A stretch of 64,000 bases of DNA from Motacilla alba alba (GCF_015832195.1 NC_052027.1:9544149-9608148), one strand, 5' to 3'. Counted from the first letter of the stretch, positions 24,075 through 36,589 are shown. Made by a program: numbers and translations. The notes: generated by a model from the sequence alone, not told the origin.

Positions 24075-27000
24075 TTTAAGAGACTTCAGAAATCATCTTT
24101 GGTTCCTGAGGACCCAGACTGAGCTCTTGCACTGCCTTTGCTTTGCACTTATTTTTCAAAGGGCATCAAACCTTCTTGAGGTCCACCTTGCCAAGTGATT
24201 CTAGGCTCTTTTTTTTCCCTGTCATCTACCTTTTCTTTCAGCCTGGAGTGACCCATAATCTTTATTGTGCCCCATTATCTCTCTTGGCAGCTGTGTCATG
24301 CCTGCAAAAGCAGTGGGAGAGTGGCACTTGGGCTTAGTGAGCTGAGCAAAATCATTGCCTCAAGAGGAAAGTGACCAAGGAGAAACCCCACATGCAGGGA
24401 GTTCTGGGGTGCATCCATGGTTAAGGAATAGGCATTCACATCAGGTGGTGGGGTGGGAGCCAGGAGAACTTCAAGAGAATCAATGGGGGGAGGGGGTTTG
24501 TGGATGTAAAGGGAAGTGACTGGCTTAACAAAACACCCACAAAACCTTCCTTGTATGATTATTTGTAGAGGGATGTGGTGAACATGCCCAAACCACCTTT
24601 TGTAGGATGGAGTTACTGGTGGAAACTGAGGTCATCTTAAAACAGCTGATTGTAAAATCCAACTGTCTGAAGACTGGTAAGTTCCACATCTCAGAGCAGT
24701 GTGCCAGAAGAGACAGGGCAGCCTTTGGCTGACATATTTCAACAAAGCGTTGGAACTGGGCCAGGCTGGATGGCTGAAGTGAAGCTGACATCTTGCAGAA
24801 TAGCTGAGGAAAGCTGAGCAAAGAAGTGTTGAACCAATGAACCAGCAGACATGAGGCTCCTGAAAGCCTTTGGGAGTGAGGGGAGGGAAGGGTACCCTGA
24901 AAGACACTGAAGGTAAAAGTGAGTATGATACAATCTTCCTCAATCCGTGGGAGTTGAGCAGGGAAAAAGAAGTCTTAAGGGACAGCCCAGATGTTTGTCT
25001 GGATGTTAGATGGAGCAGATAAAACAATCAGCACCTAAAAATAGATTTTGCTTCTGGAAATGCTATAGCAAAGAATGAGTGAATTCAAAACACTAAATTT
25101 TGTTCATTTGTTAAAAATCCAATTTGGCGTGCTCTGCTCACCCTTAAAATGCATTTAGATTTTTAATGAGTGAAAAAATTTGGAAAGTGATTTTGATTAT
25201 TTTGATGTTCTTGAAAGAGAAGTACTTGTAGAGAAATTAATGAAGGAGAGAAAGAAAAGGCTATTTATAATGTTCTCAGCCCTCCCTCTAGCACCAGGGA
25301 ATGTTTTTGTACAGCAGGATCACAAGTGTGTTGCCAACCACCCTCAAGGCAGAGGAAGGAAGCAGAGCAGAGATGGATGGCATGAGAGGAGTGTGTGCCA
25401 CGTGCAGTATGTACCTGTGTGAGGTGTATGTAGCTACCATATGCAAGTAAAAAGTCCACCTAAATGAGTGTGGGAACCTCACGTCCTTTTGTTCTCCTCA
25501 AACCCATTCTACCAGAGAACTCCTGCTGGAAAATACAGAAGGATAAAAAAAATTAAATACTGCACCAGCAGTAGTTACTTTATGCCTCATTTTCACCATG
25601 AAGGCTCTTCTGGGAAAAAGGTATTCCCATGGCCTTGCAGTCAAATTTAATGACAACACATTAGCAATTCCAAGAGGACTGATTGGTTTGAATATCTTGC
25701 AGGCTGTCAGCACTGGAGCTGGGCTGCAGCCTGGCCATGGGGGTGGGGTGTGTGTCTGTCATCATCAGGAGCTGTGAGCATCCTGCTGCCTGCCTTAACC
25801 AGGGTCTCCTGCTTCCCTGGCCCCAGGGTGGCAGGTGGGTGACTGTGGCAGCATTTCTCACCTCCCTGTTGAAATGAGAATCACCTGCAGCTGCTGCTTC
25901 AGGCCTGAAGCTTGGCCATGAAAGCCTCCAGCTGGGGCTGCTGCCAAAGGAAGGGTTTATTTTGTGTCCCACGGGGGTTGTGGAACTGGTGAGATTTGTA
26001 CTGGGGGTGTAATTGCTTTGGGGAGAGGTGATCCTGCAGGACATGAGACACATGGAAGCAGCAGGTGGAGGTGCAGAGGTAGGGGCTGCCAGGGTTCTAT
26101 TGCTCCCACCACTCCAGCTTGGTGCTGGGCAGCCTTGCTCAGCTCACACCTGGGAACCAGGTAACACTGGGGGAAGGAGTTTAGTGGGATCTTCCAGTCC
26201 ACAGGTGCTTTATGTTGTTTGGCTTATTCTGCAAAGTCAATAGCTGTTGATCTCCAGCTCTTGGTGTAAAGTAAAACTGTAGCACCACACTTTTTTGGTT
26301 TTAGATTTACCTCTAAGAAGAGAAAAAAATGATTTGGTAGTACTATAAATATTATATTTTCATGCTGGTAATAGGAGGGAAGTGAAGCCAGGCCACTGTT
26401 GTCCCTTAGGCTTTCCCTCTGTGGTAGCAGGTCCTGTCATGCTGACCCATGGAGAAAACCAAACCACTGAGTCACTTCTGGAACTGCTGCATTTGGCTCA
26501 TGGTTTGTGGGGTGGTTTTTAGGCACGTGATAGCACTTGGGTTTAGCAACTGTTTAAGGAATGTGCAGCTGGTGTTCACTTCTCTATCCCCTCCAAACAT
26601 TGCTGTTGCTCAGAATTTTATATCAATCCACTAAGAGGTTGAAACAAAACACAGTGAGATGGGAATAAGCATAGGAATTAGCTGTGAGGTAACCTAATAA
26701 CTATTGATAGAAGAGGAACTCACTTGTGACCCAAAGTAGAAATAAAATTAAAACAACTCCTCAAATGTGTTTTCTTTCTACTTTCATCTGCTCCTCTCAG
26801 AGTTGAAATGAAAGAGGATATGACAAAATACTGAGCTGGAGCCTGCTTTCTTTGCCGAGTCTGGCCCTGCTGTAATCCTAACTACTTGTGATTGAGCAGG
26901 GTTTGAAGGATCACAGGCCAGGGATTTTTGATTTGCTCTTTAAAGAGATTCATGTGTGAATGAAGCATCTCTGGCTGTGTGACTCTCAACTGGTCTTCTG

Positions 27001-27699
27001 TGAAATTTTGTGTATTTTTAGCAAGACTGTCTGCTTCCTAGTCCATTCTTGGGCCCAAAATTTTTTTTTTTCTCAAGTAACAGATAAACCTTTTTGGCAT
27101 GACTGGGTTTTGTTGTGTGAGCAGTATTTCAAGTCCTTGCCTGCAGAAGTTTAGCCAGCATAGTTCTGACACAGGTTGGAGTCTTGGTTCTGGGCTGCAC
27201 GTGACCAGCAGAGATGGTGGCAAGCCCTCTAAATAAAAAACTTCTGTGCTTACTGTTGGAAAGCTTCTTCAAGCCACCCTCTCCTTTTTTGAGGCTAATG
27301 AACTTCAGCCCTTGTTGAGTAGCACATGGATCTGTAAATCCCATTGGAGATGTCTCATGCAAAGACTATACCTCTTGAGGCATACAGTGACATGGAGGAC
27401 ATTCCCAAGGGAGCACCATACTCTGCAGAAGGCCCCTGAGCACCAGCCTCCCTAGCTCTCTGGACATGGCTTTTCTCTTAAGGTGGTCCTTGCAACATGC
27501 TCTGTCACACAAGCAGTGTTCTGAATTTAATTTTATCACTGTTTTATTGGTCCCAGAGAAGAGCAAAGGGAATTTCTGCAGGTCACAAGGAAGAGTGGAG
27601 GTGGTTTAGCCACAGGAAGTACTCGGTGTGGTGTGGAGAAGTTACTGCACAGAAGCACCTGGTTTTAATTAATCTGTTGAACAAATTTGGTTCTAGCAA
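24075..27699. other. Non-coding DNA, no gene seen
   Basis: Mixed composition. About 25700-26200 is GC-richer and carries overlapping chance open frames on both strands. A T11 run lies at 27061-27071. About 26620-26770 is AT-rich. No transposon or exon was recognised. Confidence 0.65.
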
Positions 27700-28050
27700 A
27701 CTAATTCTATTAACAGGCTAAGCAGAATAATGACAGGCACAGCTGCTATAATTCCTTGTTACGCTTCTAGTTAAAACAAAATCCTCTTTGCATCAAGTAA
27801 CACAAATCTAATATGTTTATTATAAAATCTTTGGTAGTTGGGCACATCCGAATGTTTCACATGTGTTTTCATAATTTTCCCCCTCCCTACTCTACGAACA
27901 AAGTGTGGAAATGATGAGGTGATTTCTCCCCAGAGAAACAGCTAATTGGTGCATTAATGTTCCTGAGATAAATCAAATTGAAATTCCCTGCTATGCTTAG
28001 TTATAGGGTAGACTTTCATATTAGTTCTAATGTTCTTTAGGAATATTTCA
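27700..28050. promoter_or_regulatory. Candidate conserved non-coding element (AT-rich)
   Basis: The block is AT-rich but not simple sequence, and is dense in words used by developmental transcription factors. TGACAGGCA (MEIS-like) lies near 27731, with CAGCTG (E-box) close after it. TAATT-type sites include CAGCTAATTGG and CATTAATG near 27940-27960. GATAAATCAAATTG follows. Such blocks in birds are often conserved enhancers. No conservation data were available, so this is a guess from texture. Confidence 0.35.
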
Positions 28051-28167
28051 GTTGGTTCTTCAGTTTTGAGTTTGTTGCTCACTTGCCAGCCAGACCTGTG
28101 TTCAAATGGTCAGTTGCTGTCTTCAGGGAACTCGAATGTGCTTGAATTATGGTCTCACTACTAAGGA
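28051..28167. other. Spacer, nothing recognised
   Basis: Ordinary non-coding sequence between the AT-rich block and the ancient LINE fragment. Confidence 0.5.
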
Positions 28168-28475
28168 AAGATAGTGTCAGACCATCTAGCTCAGTTATCT
28201 GATCCCTGCTAGTACTAAAGGATGGCCAGAGAAAAGGGGACAGTGTCAATGTGTACACTGGGTGCTCATTCCTTGTGTGCAGTCTGTCCCCTACTTCTGC
28301 CTCTTAGTCCTGGCTGCCTGTCCTGCTCCTTGAGAACTGGCTGCAAGTTGGTGACGCTCTATTGAATCCCACCTGTGATTTTAGCCTCCTCCCCATCCTT
28401 CAGCTGTGAGTTCCACAGTGCAGCTGTAAACTGTGCAAGAACAACGGCCCTGCTTCATTTGGTTTGAATGATTTG
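28168..28475 (-). mobile_element. Ancient CR1/L3-like LINE 3' end (antisense)
   Basis: Several blocks appear in the order expected for the reverse complement of the 3' end of an old amniote CR1/L3-like family. They are GTCAGACCATCTAGCTCAG (28176-28194, family form close to ..CCATCTAGCCCAGTATCC), GGCCAGAG (28224), TTGTGTGCAGTCTGTCCCC (28273-28291), and GAGTTCCACAG (28408-28418) with CTGTAAACTGTGCAAGAA after it. The family normally continues with an AAGTACTTCCTTTTGTTT-like stretch; here GCTTCATTTGGTTT is its remnant. The copy is highly diverged, implying insertion long before modern birds radiated. It is the opposite orientation of the related fragment at 38390-39145. Confidence 0.75.
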
Positions 28476-30499
28476 TCCTTGTGTGTGCCCTACATCACCA
28501 GGGTACCAGTGTCTCCAGCTAAAAGGCCAAATGCTTAGGGAGGGGGCATATATTGTGGGGCATGAATGATCAAGTTGTGGAGTAGGCAAAATATGAAACC
28601 CAAGGAGACAAGAGGGGAATGTGGGCTCAGACCTGACCCATGATCTAACCCTCAGCCTTGGAAGGAATGCTTCCTCCTTGTCACACTTGCCACGTGCCTG
28701 TGCAGGGATGCTCTGTGTGCTGCTGCCCTTTGGAGATTTATAGCTTACCCTCAAGATCTGACACTGCTAATTTCTAAAGTGCTACTTTTCCAAACTGGAT
28801 TTATCACTAAGAAACAGACGAGGTTTCATGGATTAGACTCAAATCATCCACCCTGAGAGAAGGAGAGGGTGCTGGCATGGTCTGCAATTCTTCCCTGCTG
28901 GAGCAAGTGGGATGCATAAACCAGGAGTGAGCCCAGGTTCTCTCCTGAACCTGAGTTGGGCTCTGCCTTTTATCCATACTGCAGTGTTATCAAGTCCTTG
29001 CATGTAAGTGGCCTTCTTCTGGGATGTCATATCTCACTTTATCACTGTGAGGAAGTTGTAAGGCTTTCTGGTGTTGTTAGCAGCAACACCATCTCTGGTG
29101 TACTGACTTCAGGTCTAGCTGGTAAAACATCCTGGCTCCCTGCTGCGAGGGTTGACTGGCTGGAGTCATGCCGTGGGGGTTGCATGTCCAAAAGCATCCT
29201 GTCTTCAGATGGAATGCTCTTGTAAGCTGCTCCAGTTTCCCTGTGCATTTTTATAATGCATAAAAACCCATTAGAGCCCTGATGTGCATCTGGGGGTCTC
29301 TTACCCTGCAAACAAAGTAGAAAGGGTATTGTTAAACTCCTGGGAAAAGCATTGGGTTTGCCTTGCTGGGGCTACAGCTGCTTGTATGCCCTTAGGGATA
29401 CAGCTCTATCTGTGTGGGTTCTCTTGCCTGCAGAGCATACGTGGGACAGCTCTTGCAGTCAGTGAGCAAGCTGGCATTTGTTAGACTTGCACTATGAATG
29501 GATGTGAGGAAATGGGCTCTTGATATTTGTGGAAAGGATGTTTTCAGTGCAGCACAAGGGAAGGGAAGAGGGAAATCTAAGTCACTGAGATAATTTTGAA
29601 ACTGTCTGCCCCACTGTGACATTTTGCAGAGTGATTTCAGAAGTGACTTTCAGCACAGCTTATCAGCTTAGTTTAGGAAGAACTGGAAATTAGAGAGTGA
29701 CGGAGGCCAACCTTCAGAGACCAGCTTTGTCAGAGAAGGCAGCTGCCAAGCAGAGTTTATGTGACTTGCACGCAGTGGAGCAAGACTGTGGAAATCCTTG
29801 TGGCTCCAGCTTGCAGCAGCTTGCTGCAGACAAACAAAAGCACAACCCTCTGCTGGCTGTGTCCATCCTCTCCCATCGGTGTGTGTCGGCAGGCACATAC
29901 CCACACCCTCTCGGTAAGCACATCCACATCTCAGCTTTCCCACCTGAGTTAGCTCCAAATCTGCTCCAGAAAGATAAATAGGAAAGTGGATAAACCAGGG
30001 CTGTGATTGTGCCCCATCTGGGATTAGTTTCTGCTGTGTTAGTTAGGGAGATGCAGGTGTCCAAGCTGAAAGCTGCCGGTGTTTGCGATGGCAGTGTCAG
30101 GAGGTGAGTGCGAGCAGCTGCAGCACCCTGCGAAAGGGAGTGTTGTACCCAGCTCGATCAGCCCTCGGGTCATGGGGCTGCACTCTTCCTATGGAACATG
30201 TCTGTTTTCTTTCCTGTTGCTCTCACTCTGTCAGTGCAGATTGTGAATTACGTGGGTGTTCTGCAGGTAGAAAAGATGATAATCATTCTGCTTTTTTTTT
30301 ATGGTTAACAATCCAGGGGCACTTTTCTCTAGAAAAAATCCAGGGTATCCAGTGGAGTTATGCCAGCAACATACTTGGCATGGTAGGCTGATTGGAAAAT
30401 CTGTTTGCTTCTCTGTGAATAAACCCCTGACACCTCATTTTGCTGAAACCCCCAGAGTGGTGTGCAGCTTCTTCCTATAAATACTGGCTGATCAAGGAT
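28476..30499. other. Non-coding DNA with a CpG-richer stretch
   Basis: No exon was recognised. About 29870-30170 has more CpG than its surroundings. It contains a textbook donor-like GAG|GTGAGT at 30101-30109, but no open exon ends there. Overlapping minus- and plus-strand frames at 29668-30064 have no recognisable content. Confidence 0.55.
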
Positions 30500-30659
30500 G
30501 CTAAAAGCAGAAAAGCCATCCATTGCTAATTACAAAGCCATTTCTGCCAGGCCATTAAAAGATGATGTTTTATCTACTCTTTGCTTTCAAAACTCACTGT
30601 ATTTGCATGAATTAATAACAATTTCTCTCTCAGCTTACATTGAATATGATGGCATTTGA

Positions 30660-30674
30660 ACTACAGCTCCCAGC
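30660..30674 (+). promoter_or_regulatory. ZNF143/THAP11-type site (ACTACAGCTCCCAGC)
   Basis: The 15 bases ACTACAGCTCCCAGC match the left and central part of the long SBS motif bound by ZNF143 and THAP11, whose usual form continues into ATGC. Here it continues GTATCC, so the 3' part is altered. The match is long for chance. Such sites are usually at promoters or chromatin loop anchors, yet no promoter or CpG island is seen here. Confidence 0.5.
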
Positions 30675-30925
30675 GTATCCAACATAAGCAGTACTTTTAA
30701 AAATTCAGAAAAAGACCAACAAACCAAGGAAACACTGATAAAAAAGGACCCCTAAACCAATAGCAACAAAGTAATAATCACGGTCAACATTTCAAGGCTT
30801 AATGCTTCAGCCATGGTACTTCATCGATAATTGAAATTGCAAGAGAAATGTAATGCTTGAAATTAATGCAGTTAATTTTATTGCTAGTACTTGTAATTTG
30901 AAAGCAATTCTGAAATCAATATGAC

Positions 30926-30941
30926 TTTTTTTTTTTTTTTT
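30926..30941 (+). repeat. T16 mononucleotide run
   Basis: A homopolymer between ATATGAC and GCACAGAATGG. It sits inside the AT-rich candidate element. Confidence 0.95.
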
Positions 30942-31100
30942 GCACAGAATGGGAAAGCCTGGATTAGGTTCAACCACAAACAATTTAGTATTTAAGTGGG
31001 ACCGACTGTTCCATGAGACATCGGGATTAATTCTATCCTTTTTTCCCCCAGCTATAAATACAATCTTCCCTGCACCATTTGGGTGCATTTAATGTTTGTA

Positions 31101-32449
31101 AATTGTTTGATATTGTATTTCTTAAAGGCTTCAAATGCTACTCAGGTTTTCTTGCTGTCCCACAGGTCGCTCTGAGTGCCAGTAAGGCTGTGGGAGAGGG
31201 GAGAGGCCAGAAGAAGGTTACAAAACTTCTTCCTGCCTAAATTCTATTCCTTCTCAATGAAATATGCTCCTGTACTGCTTTCCAAGCTCTATATCTCCAC
31301 TGCTGCAGGATCCAAAGGAGATGTCAATTATAGCAGGAGTGTGCTGGGATCATTTGTACCTTGGTCTTCCTGACGAGCTCATCAGGAATGGGCTCCTTTG
31401 GGGCTTATGGGGGCTGCAGTGAAGGTAAAGTGTAAGACCTTAAGATGGGAAAGCACTGCAATGCTCTCATTTTGTCTCACGTCATTAAAGCTTCTGTAAT
31501 GCATTTCTAGACTATGCAAGAGGCTAACTGGGATGGTTGTATCCTTCAGAGATGTCTGTTTGTGCTGCAGGTGTCCCTGTGCTGCAGAAAACTTGGCCTG
31601 AATTAATGCCTTGGGCCTCAGTGGGGTTGGAGAGGCTCTCTGAGCAGTCCTGGTGGGCTTCCCTGAGAAGATGTAGGAGACCTGGAAAGGCAACCATGGT
31701 GGGGAGAATCAAAGAGGTTATGTGTATCTTGCAAATATGTATTTCATCGGGAAATTGGACTGACTCTGGCCTTAGAACTTCTCTTCTGGGAGAGTCCGGG
31801 CAGTTTTGTAACATCCCACCCTCTTTCCAAACTGCTCAAGCTTGTCAACCCCCCAAAACCAACTCATAAGCATTGAATCCAAAGAAGAATATTACCAATT
31901 GCCACTGGTGTGTGTAGTCTTATTTTCTGTCTTGTTGGCTGGAGGATCTTCATCCTTATCACCTGAAGCTGCTCAGATGCACGGTGCCTTCTGAGCCAGC
32001 CCTCCTCAGGTGTCAGGGTGTGAGAGTTGGCAGCTTGGATATGTGTCTGTGCTTTCCCTCTTCCAATGCAACTGCATTTATGGGCACAGCAACAAATATC
32101 ACTTATTTTGCAGACTACCTCTGGGGGTCCTGCAGTTCAAAGGTTCTTTTTGACAGAAAAGTCTACGATGATACATGCTGTGATCAAGAGCATGAGCCTG
32201 CAGTGTAGGCAGAGAGCAGCATGGGTCCTTCTCCCCTGAGCAGGGATTGGGACCAAAAGCTGCCATCCAGGCTGTCTCGCTGCTTATTCAAACTGGCATC
32301 CTCTTGATCTCTGTGGGAGTGCTGCAAATGTAAGAGCAATGGTTTCTTTATATGAAAAATACCCAAAAAAGCTAATTTTAGAATTAACAATGATCTGATT
32401 GTTTTCCAAAATACTTTTGGTGTGTAGCTTCCAGTGGCTGGCAGGACTT
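31101..32449. other. Non-coding DNA, no gene seen
   Basis: Overlapping open frames around 31382-31869 on both strands have no recognisable content. No repeat was recognised. Confidence 0.6.
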
Positions 32450-32965
32450 TGTGGGCCGGAGGGTTATTTAAATAAGAAAATTAATTTTTACCTCCACTAT
32501 CATCCTTTAATTTATCAACCTAATTAACTCATCTTACCCAGGGATACTTTGTTCCTATGCAATGCCCTCCCCCATCAGAGTCAAGGGAAGACATCTGTGC
32601 ATACAAAGGGTGTTTCTCCTGTATCCTGTATGCAAGTAGGGTGGTGCTTTCTCATTCATCTGGCTTCATTTTAATCTTTCTCTCTTCACCCCCGAGCTCA
32701 GCTGAAGTACATCACAGGTTCTTCAGCTAATTAACATGATTACAGCTGTCTGCATCAGGTTGGGAGATTGAGTTAGAAGCTGTCAAGATCCCAATATACT
32801 GCTGTCTCATTACTGAGGCTCCAGTGCAGCCACATATAATGAAATTCAAACAGATCAGGTTAAATTAGATTAACTAATGGAATTCTCATCTTCTCAGTTT
32901 AGTGTAATTCTGAACAGTGACTCTTTAGTTTACTTACAAAATAAATATTTCTTTGAGTTGGATTT
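32450..32965. promoter_or_regulatory. Candidate conserved non-coding element (TAAT and E-box rich)
   Basis: TTATTTAAATAAG and AAAATTAATTTTT near 32466-32490, CCTAATTAACTC near 32519, and CAGCTAATTAACATGATTAC at 32724-32743 give several homeodomain cores. CAGCTG follows directly at 32744-32749. AAATTAGATTAACTAATGG near 32862 adds more. The block is AT-rich without simple repeats and has few CpG, typical of long-conserved vertebrate enhancers. The target gene cannot be named. Confidence 0.4.
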
Positions 32966-35900
32966 GACCTGACTCTGTGGGCCTCAACTCTTTGGACTTC
33001 TGAGACACTAATGTTCAGGATCTGAACCCTGTGGGTTTGGTTGGTTGGTGGCTTTTGGGGACCTTGTGCTAGGGGACCTGGAAGTAACTTGGCGCTGGGA
33101 GAGGAGGCTCTGCAGTGCTCTTAGTTGGTGTTTGTGGGGTGGCCCCAAGGGACTTACCTGGTGGATCTCTCCTGTGCTCAGTGACTGTAGCTGGGATAGA
33201 AATACACAGCAACTGCCTCTGCCACAGCTCCTGTACCTCAGTGCAGAAACAGAGGGGCCAGGAGAAACAGCCTCTGCTGCAGCACACTTTGAAGTGTTAG
33301 ATTTGTGCTATTAGCAGCTCAATCCTTTGTCCTGGTACTGAGAAGGAGGAAGGATGGAGCAGGCCCCTGCTAGCTAACTCCAATGGGTTGATGCTCTTGT
33401 TTCAAAGTAGACAAAATTCTGGAAATACAGTAGTACTTGTTCCTCTGTCAAACTAGGGGGGAAAGGGTATTGTGAAATATTCATTTTTTATAGAGGCAAT
33501 GTCTTGCACAGTCCCTTAGCGATGCCCAGCTCTGGCAGCAAAAACAGCAGTGCCCAAGTGAGTTAGAGCAGCCTTCAAATCTTGATGGGGAGCTGCAAAG
33601 TTGTGCAGAACTCAGCAAAGCTGCTGAAGTGTCTTTGCTGTGACCCCTTTTTGTAATCAGCAAGGAAACAGGCAGGATGTAAGGCAAGGTCCCTGCCTGT
33701 CTGTCACTGGCTTGGTGTGACAGCCTGTGCTGGTGGAAGATGAAGAGTCTGAAGATTTGATGGCAATGGCAGGGTCCCAGTGCCTGCTGGGGGCTGGCTG
33801 TGCTCACTGAGGATCACTGGTATTGTGTGGCTGCTGCTGACCCTGGAGTGACACTGAATCTTGGTGGAGGGTCAATGGATCTTTGTGAAAGGGGCGAAAG
33901 CTGCCTCTCTGTTTAACTTAAAGAGCAAATAGTGCGAGTTAGGAAAGGATTTGTGTCCTGGTATCCTCTTACCAGCAGAAAGCCAGGGAGGCACACAACA
34001 GTTGGATAGAGTGGGAAAGAAACTGTATTTGTTTTATTTTTCTGTCTTTACAGAAATTGCTTCACTTCTTGACCTCTGTCAGTGTGGCACCCTTTGCAAG
34101 AACTAAATTCACTTACTGTGCAATGACATTATCTGACTTGGTGTCACTGTCTGACAGTTCAAGGGCTTTTAAGAAGCCGTTGGGGCTGTGCTCAACTCAG
34201 ATCCCCACTTTTCCTGACTGTGTGGTGTCTGCAGCCAGCACATTAGTGCTTGTATCCCACTGTCATGATCAGAGTCCCACCATAATCACATTCAGCTTTT
34301 GATTCTCTTCCCCAGCTTCCCGCAAACTGAACAAGTTTTGATTAGATAATAAGTAACTTCTGGCCATACAGTGACACTCCTAAGGGCTTAAAGCTCTTCT
34401 CTGCGTGGTATTAATTTGGTAGCATCTCTGGGTAAAAGTGAAGGTCTCTGACCAAAAGCAGGTCTCCTCAAACCAATTTTCTTTTAAGAGGCTCTCCTTG
34501 CTGTGACATCTCTGCTGTGCCCTCTGTGAGGTTGGTTTGGGGGATATATTGTCCCTGGGAGTGTCCACGGGCTCACCCAGGCTGATGCACTGTGTTCGAG
34601 GCACCAGACACTTCTGCTGGTTATGGGATGCTGCTGGGACTGGAAGAAGTTATTCCCAGCAAGACTCCTCTGTCCTTCCTTAACACGCATGTCTTCTCAG
34701 CTGTAAATCCCACCACCAGCATAATAGTTGTTTTCATTGCTTCACTGGGAGTAGTGAGGTTAACATCTCAAGCACTAGCTAAAATAGACACAAGCAAATA
34801 ACACAATAGCTTAATCCCCTGGCAATTACTCTTTCAGTACAGAGCTATGTTTCCTTTTTATTTCCCTCCACTTTCTTTTAAAAGGCAGAATTACATTTTA
34901 TTTACAACTGGGCCCAGGACCTGTAGTTTGGTGTTTCTGCATGCAGAGTTACAGAATAATCCTCCTGATATTCTCTTCCCAAGGGGAATTTCCTGGTTAG
35001 ACGGTTGTGACACCTTGGCAATGCAGGGTGGAGCAGTTCAACCGCACTCTCTCATCTTTCTTAAATTTGGCCCATTGCAAATAAGGTTCCTTAGTGGAAC
35101 AACAGCTTTCTGGTCCTGCTTGTGGTGGAGCTGGCAGCAAGTTCAAGTTGTCATTGCAGAGATGAGCAGCTTCCAGCATACATAAATATCCACTCCTTCT
35201 CTGTTGATTCTACCACTTTGCCTATAAACAGACACACAGTCACTCTCCAAGTGAGCCATCTGGGTTTGACAGATGTCGCTGGCTTTTTCTGGACCCATTG
35301 TTAAATGGGAAAAAGGGAGGGAATATTCTGAATTGAAGGAAATAGCTTCTGATGGCGGTCTGCAATTTCATGGGCAAATTCATGGGAGATGAGCTGCCCT
35401 TCTCTCCTTCAATTGCCATCATCTTCGTTGATTGTAATCTGCATTCAAAGCCTGGGGAAAAAAAATCACTTCTTGTGGGAAGTCCTGGAATTGTCACTTT
35501 TTGGGGATGTTTAGGTGTATTTTTACCCTTGATGCAGAGCTAATGGGCTCTTAGTACTTCTGAGAGATGCACTGTTGTTTCTGAAGCTATGTAGTGAGGT
35601 CTGTAATGCTCTGATCTGGGACTGAATTCCCATACTCTGGATGCCTTTTATCCATCCTGATCCCAGCACTTGGCAGATGCTGGTACAAGGTAAAGGCCCC
35701 CTCCTCTCAGTCTGAGAGCCACATGTACTTGCACATTCTTGAAGCTTCTTTGAATCATGATATTTGCTTCCTAATGTAGAAAGGTTCCTGTGTCTGATAA
35801 TTTCTGACAAATTATGAAGTTAGTAAAGTTGACTTTATGGCTAAATACCAGCATCAAATATCAACTTTTTGCTGCCTTTATATGTAAATATATAATATAC

Positions 35901-36589
35901 GTATATTTATTATTGTGGATGAAAGCATGTGAAACACATCAACTTTCTGAAAGTGATGGTATTAATAGAAGGGGAGGTGTCTATGAGGTGCTAAAGGTCA
36001 TACACTAAAAGTGAATTTCAAGGAATTTATTCAGATGAGAGTCCGTGATGAGATGCTTCGCTTCTCCTTTCTAATGCGTGTGGGAGTGAAGTTTCAAGTT
36101 CTGGTTGACACACACACAGAGTTTTCTGCCATGCTTGGGGTTCTGTTGGTGGTGAGGCATCTGGCACAGAAGACAATGTGTGCCTGTGGGCTGAACATGG
36201 ACATGTGGACATGCAAATTACCATAATATTCCAGTGAGAGCAAAGTCCAAAGGGCACATTTAGGACAACTTTGTTAAAATTGCAAATTTTTATGCTTGCT
36301 TTTACGGTTTATTGAATTAGCCTAAAAAGGAGGAGAGAAGCAGGGGAAACACTGTACTTACTCAATCCTGCACGTGTGGCAGCACACCAAGTGAGAACCT
36401 GTCAAAGATAGAAGTTTGCTAAAGAAATCTGTAAATACTGAAAACCTTGTTTCCTCCTCTGCATTATCTTCCCTGAGAGAGTCAATAAAGGGTGATACTA
36501 CTTAACAACCTACGCTCAGCTCTGAACCCAGGATCATTGTCAGCCTGTTGGAGAATGTGTGAAAAGTCTTTGTACAGATTGCTGCTGTG
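32966..36589. other. Non-coding DNA, no gene seen
   Basis: Only random open frames. A short TATATAATATACGTATAT type AT repeat lies near 35881-35910, and ACACACACA near 36109. No transposon or exon was recognised. Confidence 0.65.

Larger units (their letters stand above)
30500..31100. promoter_or_regulatory. Candidate conserved non-coding element (POU/homeodomain-rich)
   Basis: An AT-rich, non-repetitive block carries CTAATTAC near 30526. The canonical octamer ATTTGCAT lies at 30601-30608, followed by GAATTAATAACAAT, which combines a homeodomain core and a SOX-like core. ATCGATAATTG lies near 30824, TGCAGTTAATTTTATTGC near 30867, and GGGATTAATTC near 31023. A T16 run at 30926-30941 interrupts it. 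The density of developmental factor words suggests an enhancer or ultraconserved-type element. Conservation is not tested here. Confidence 0.4.
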
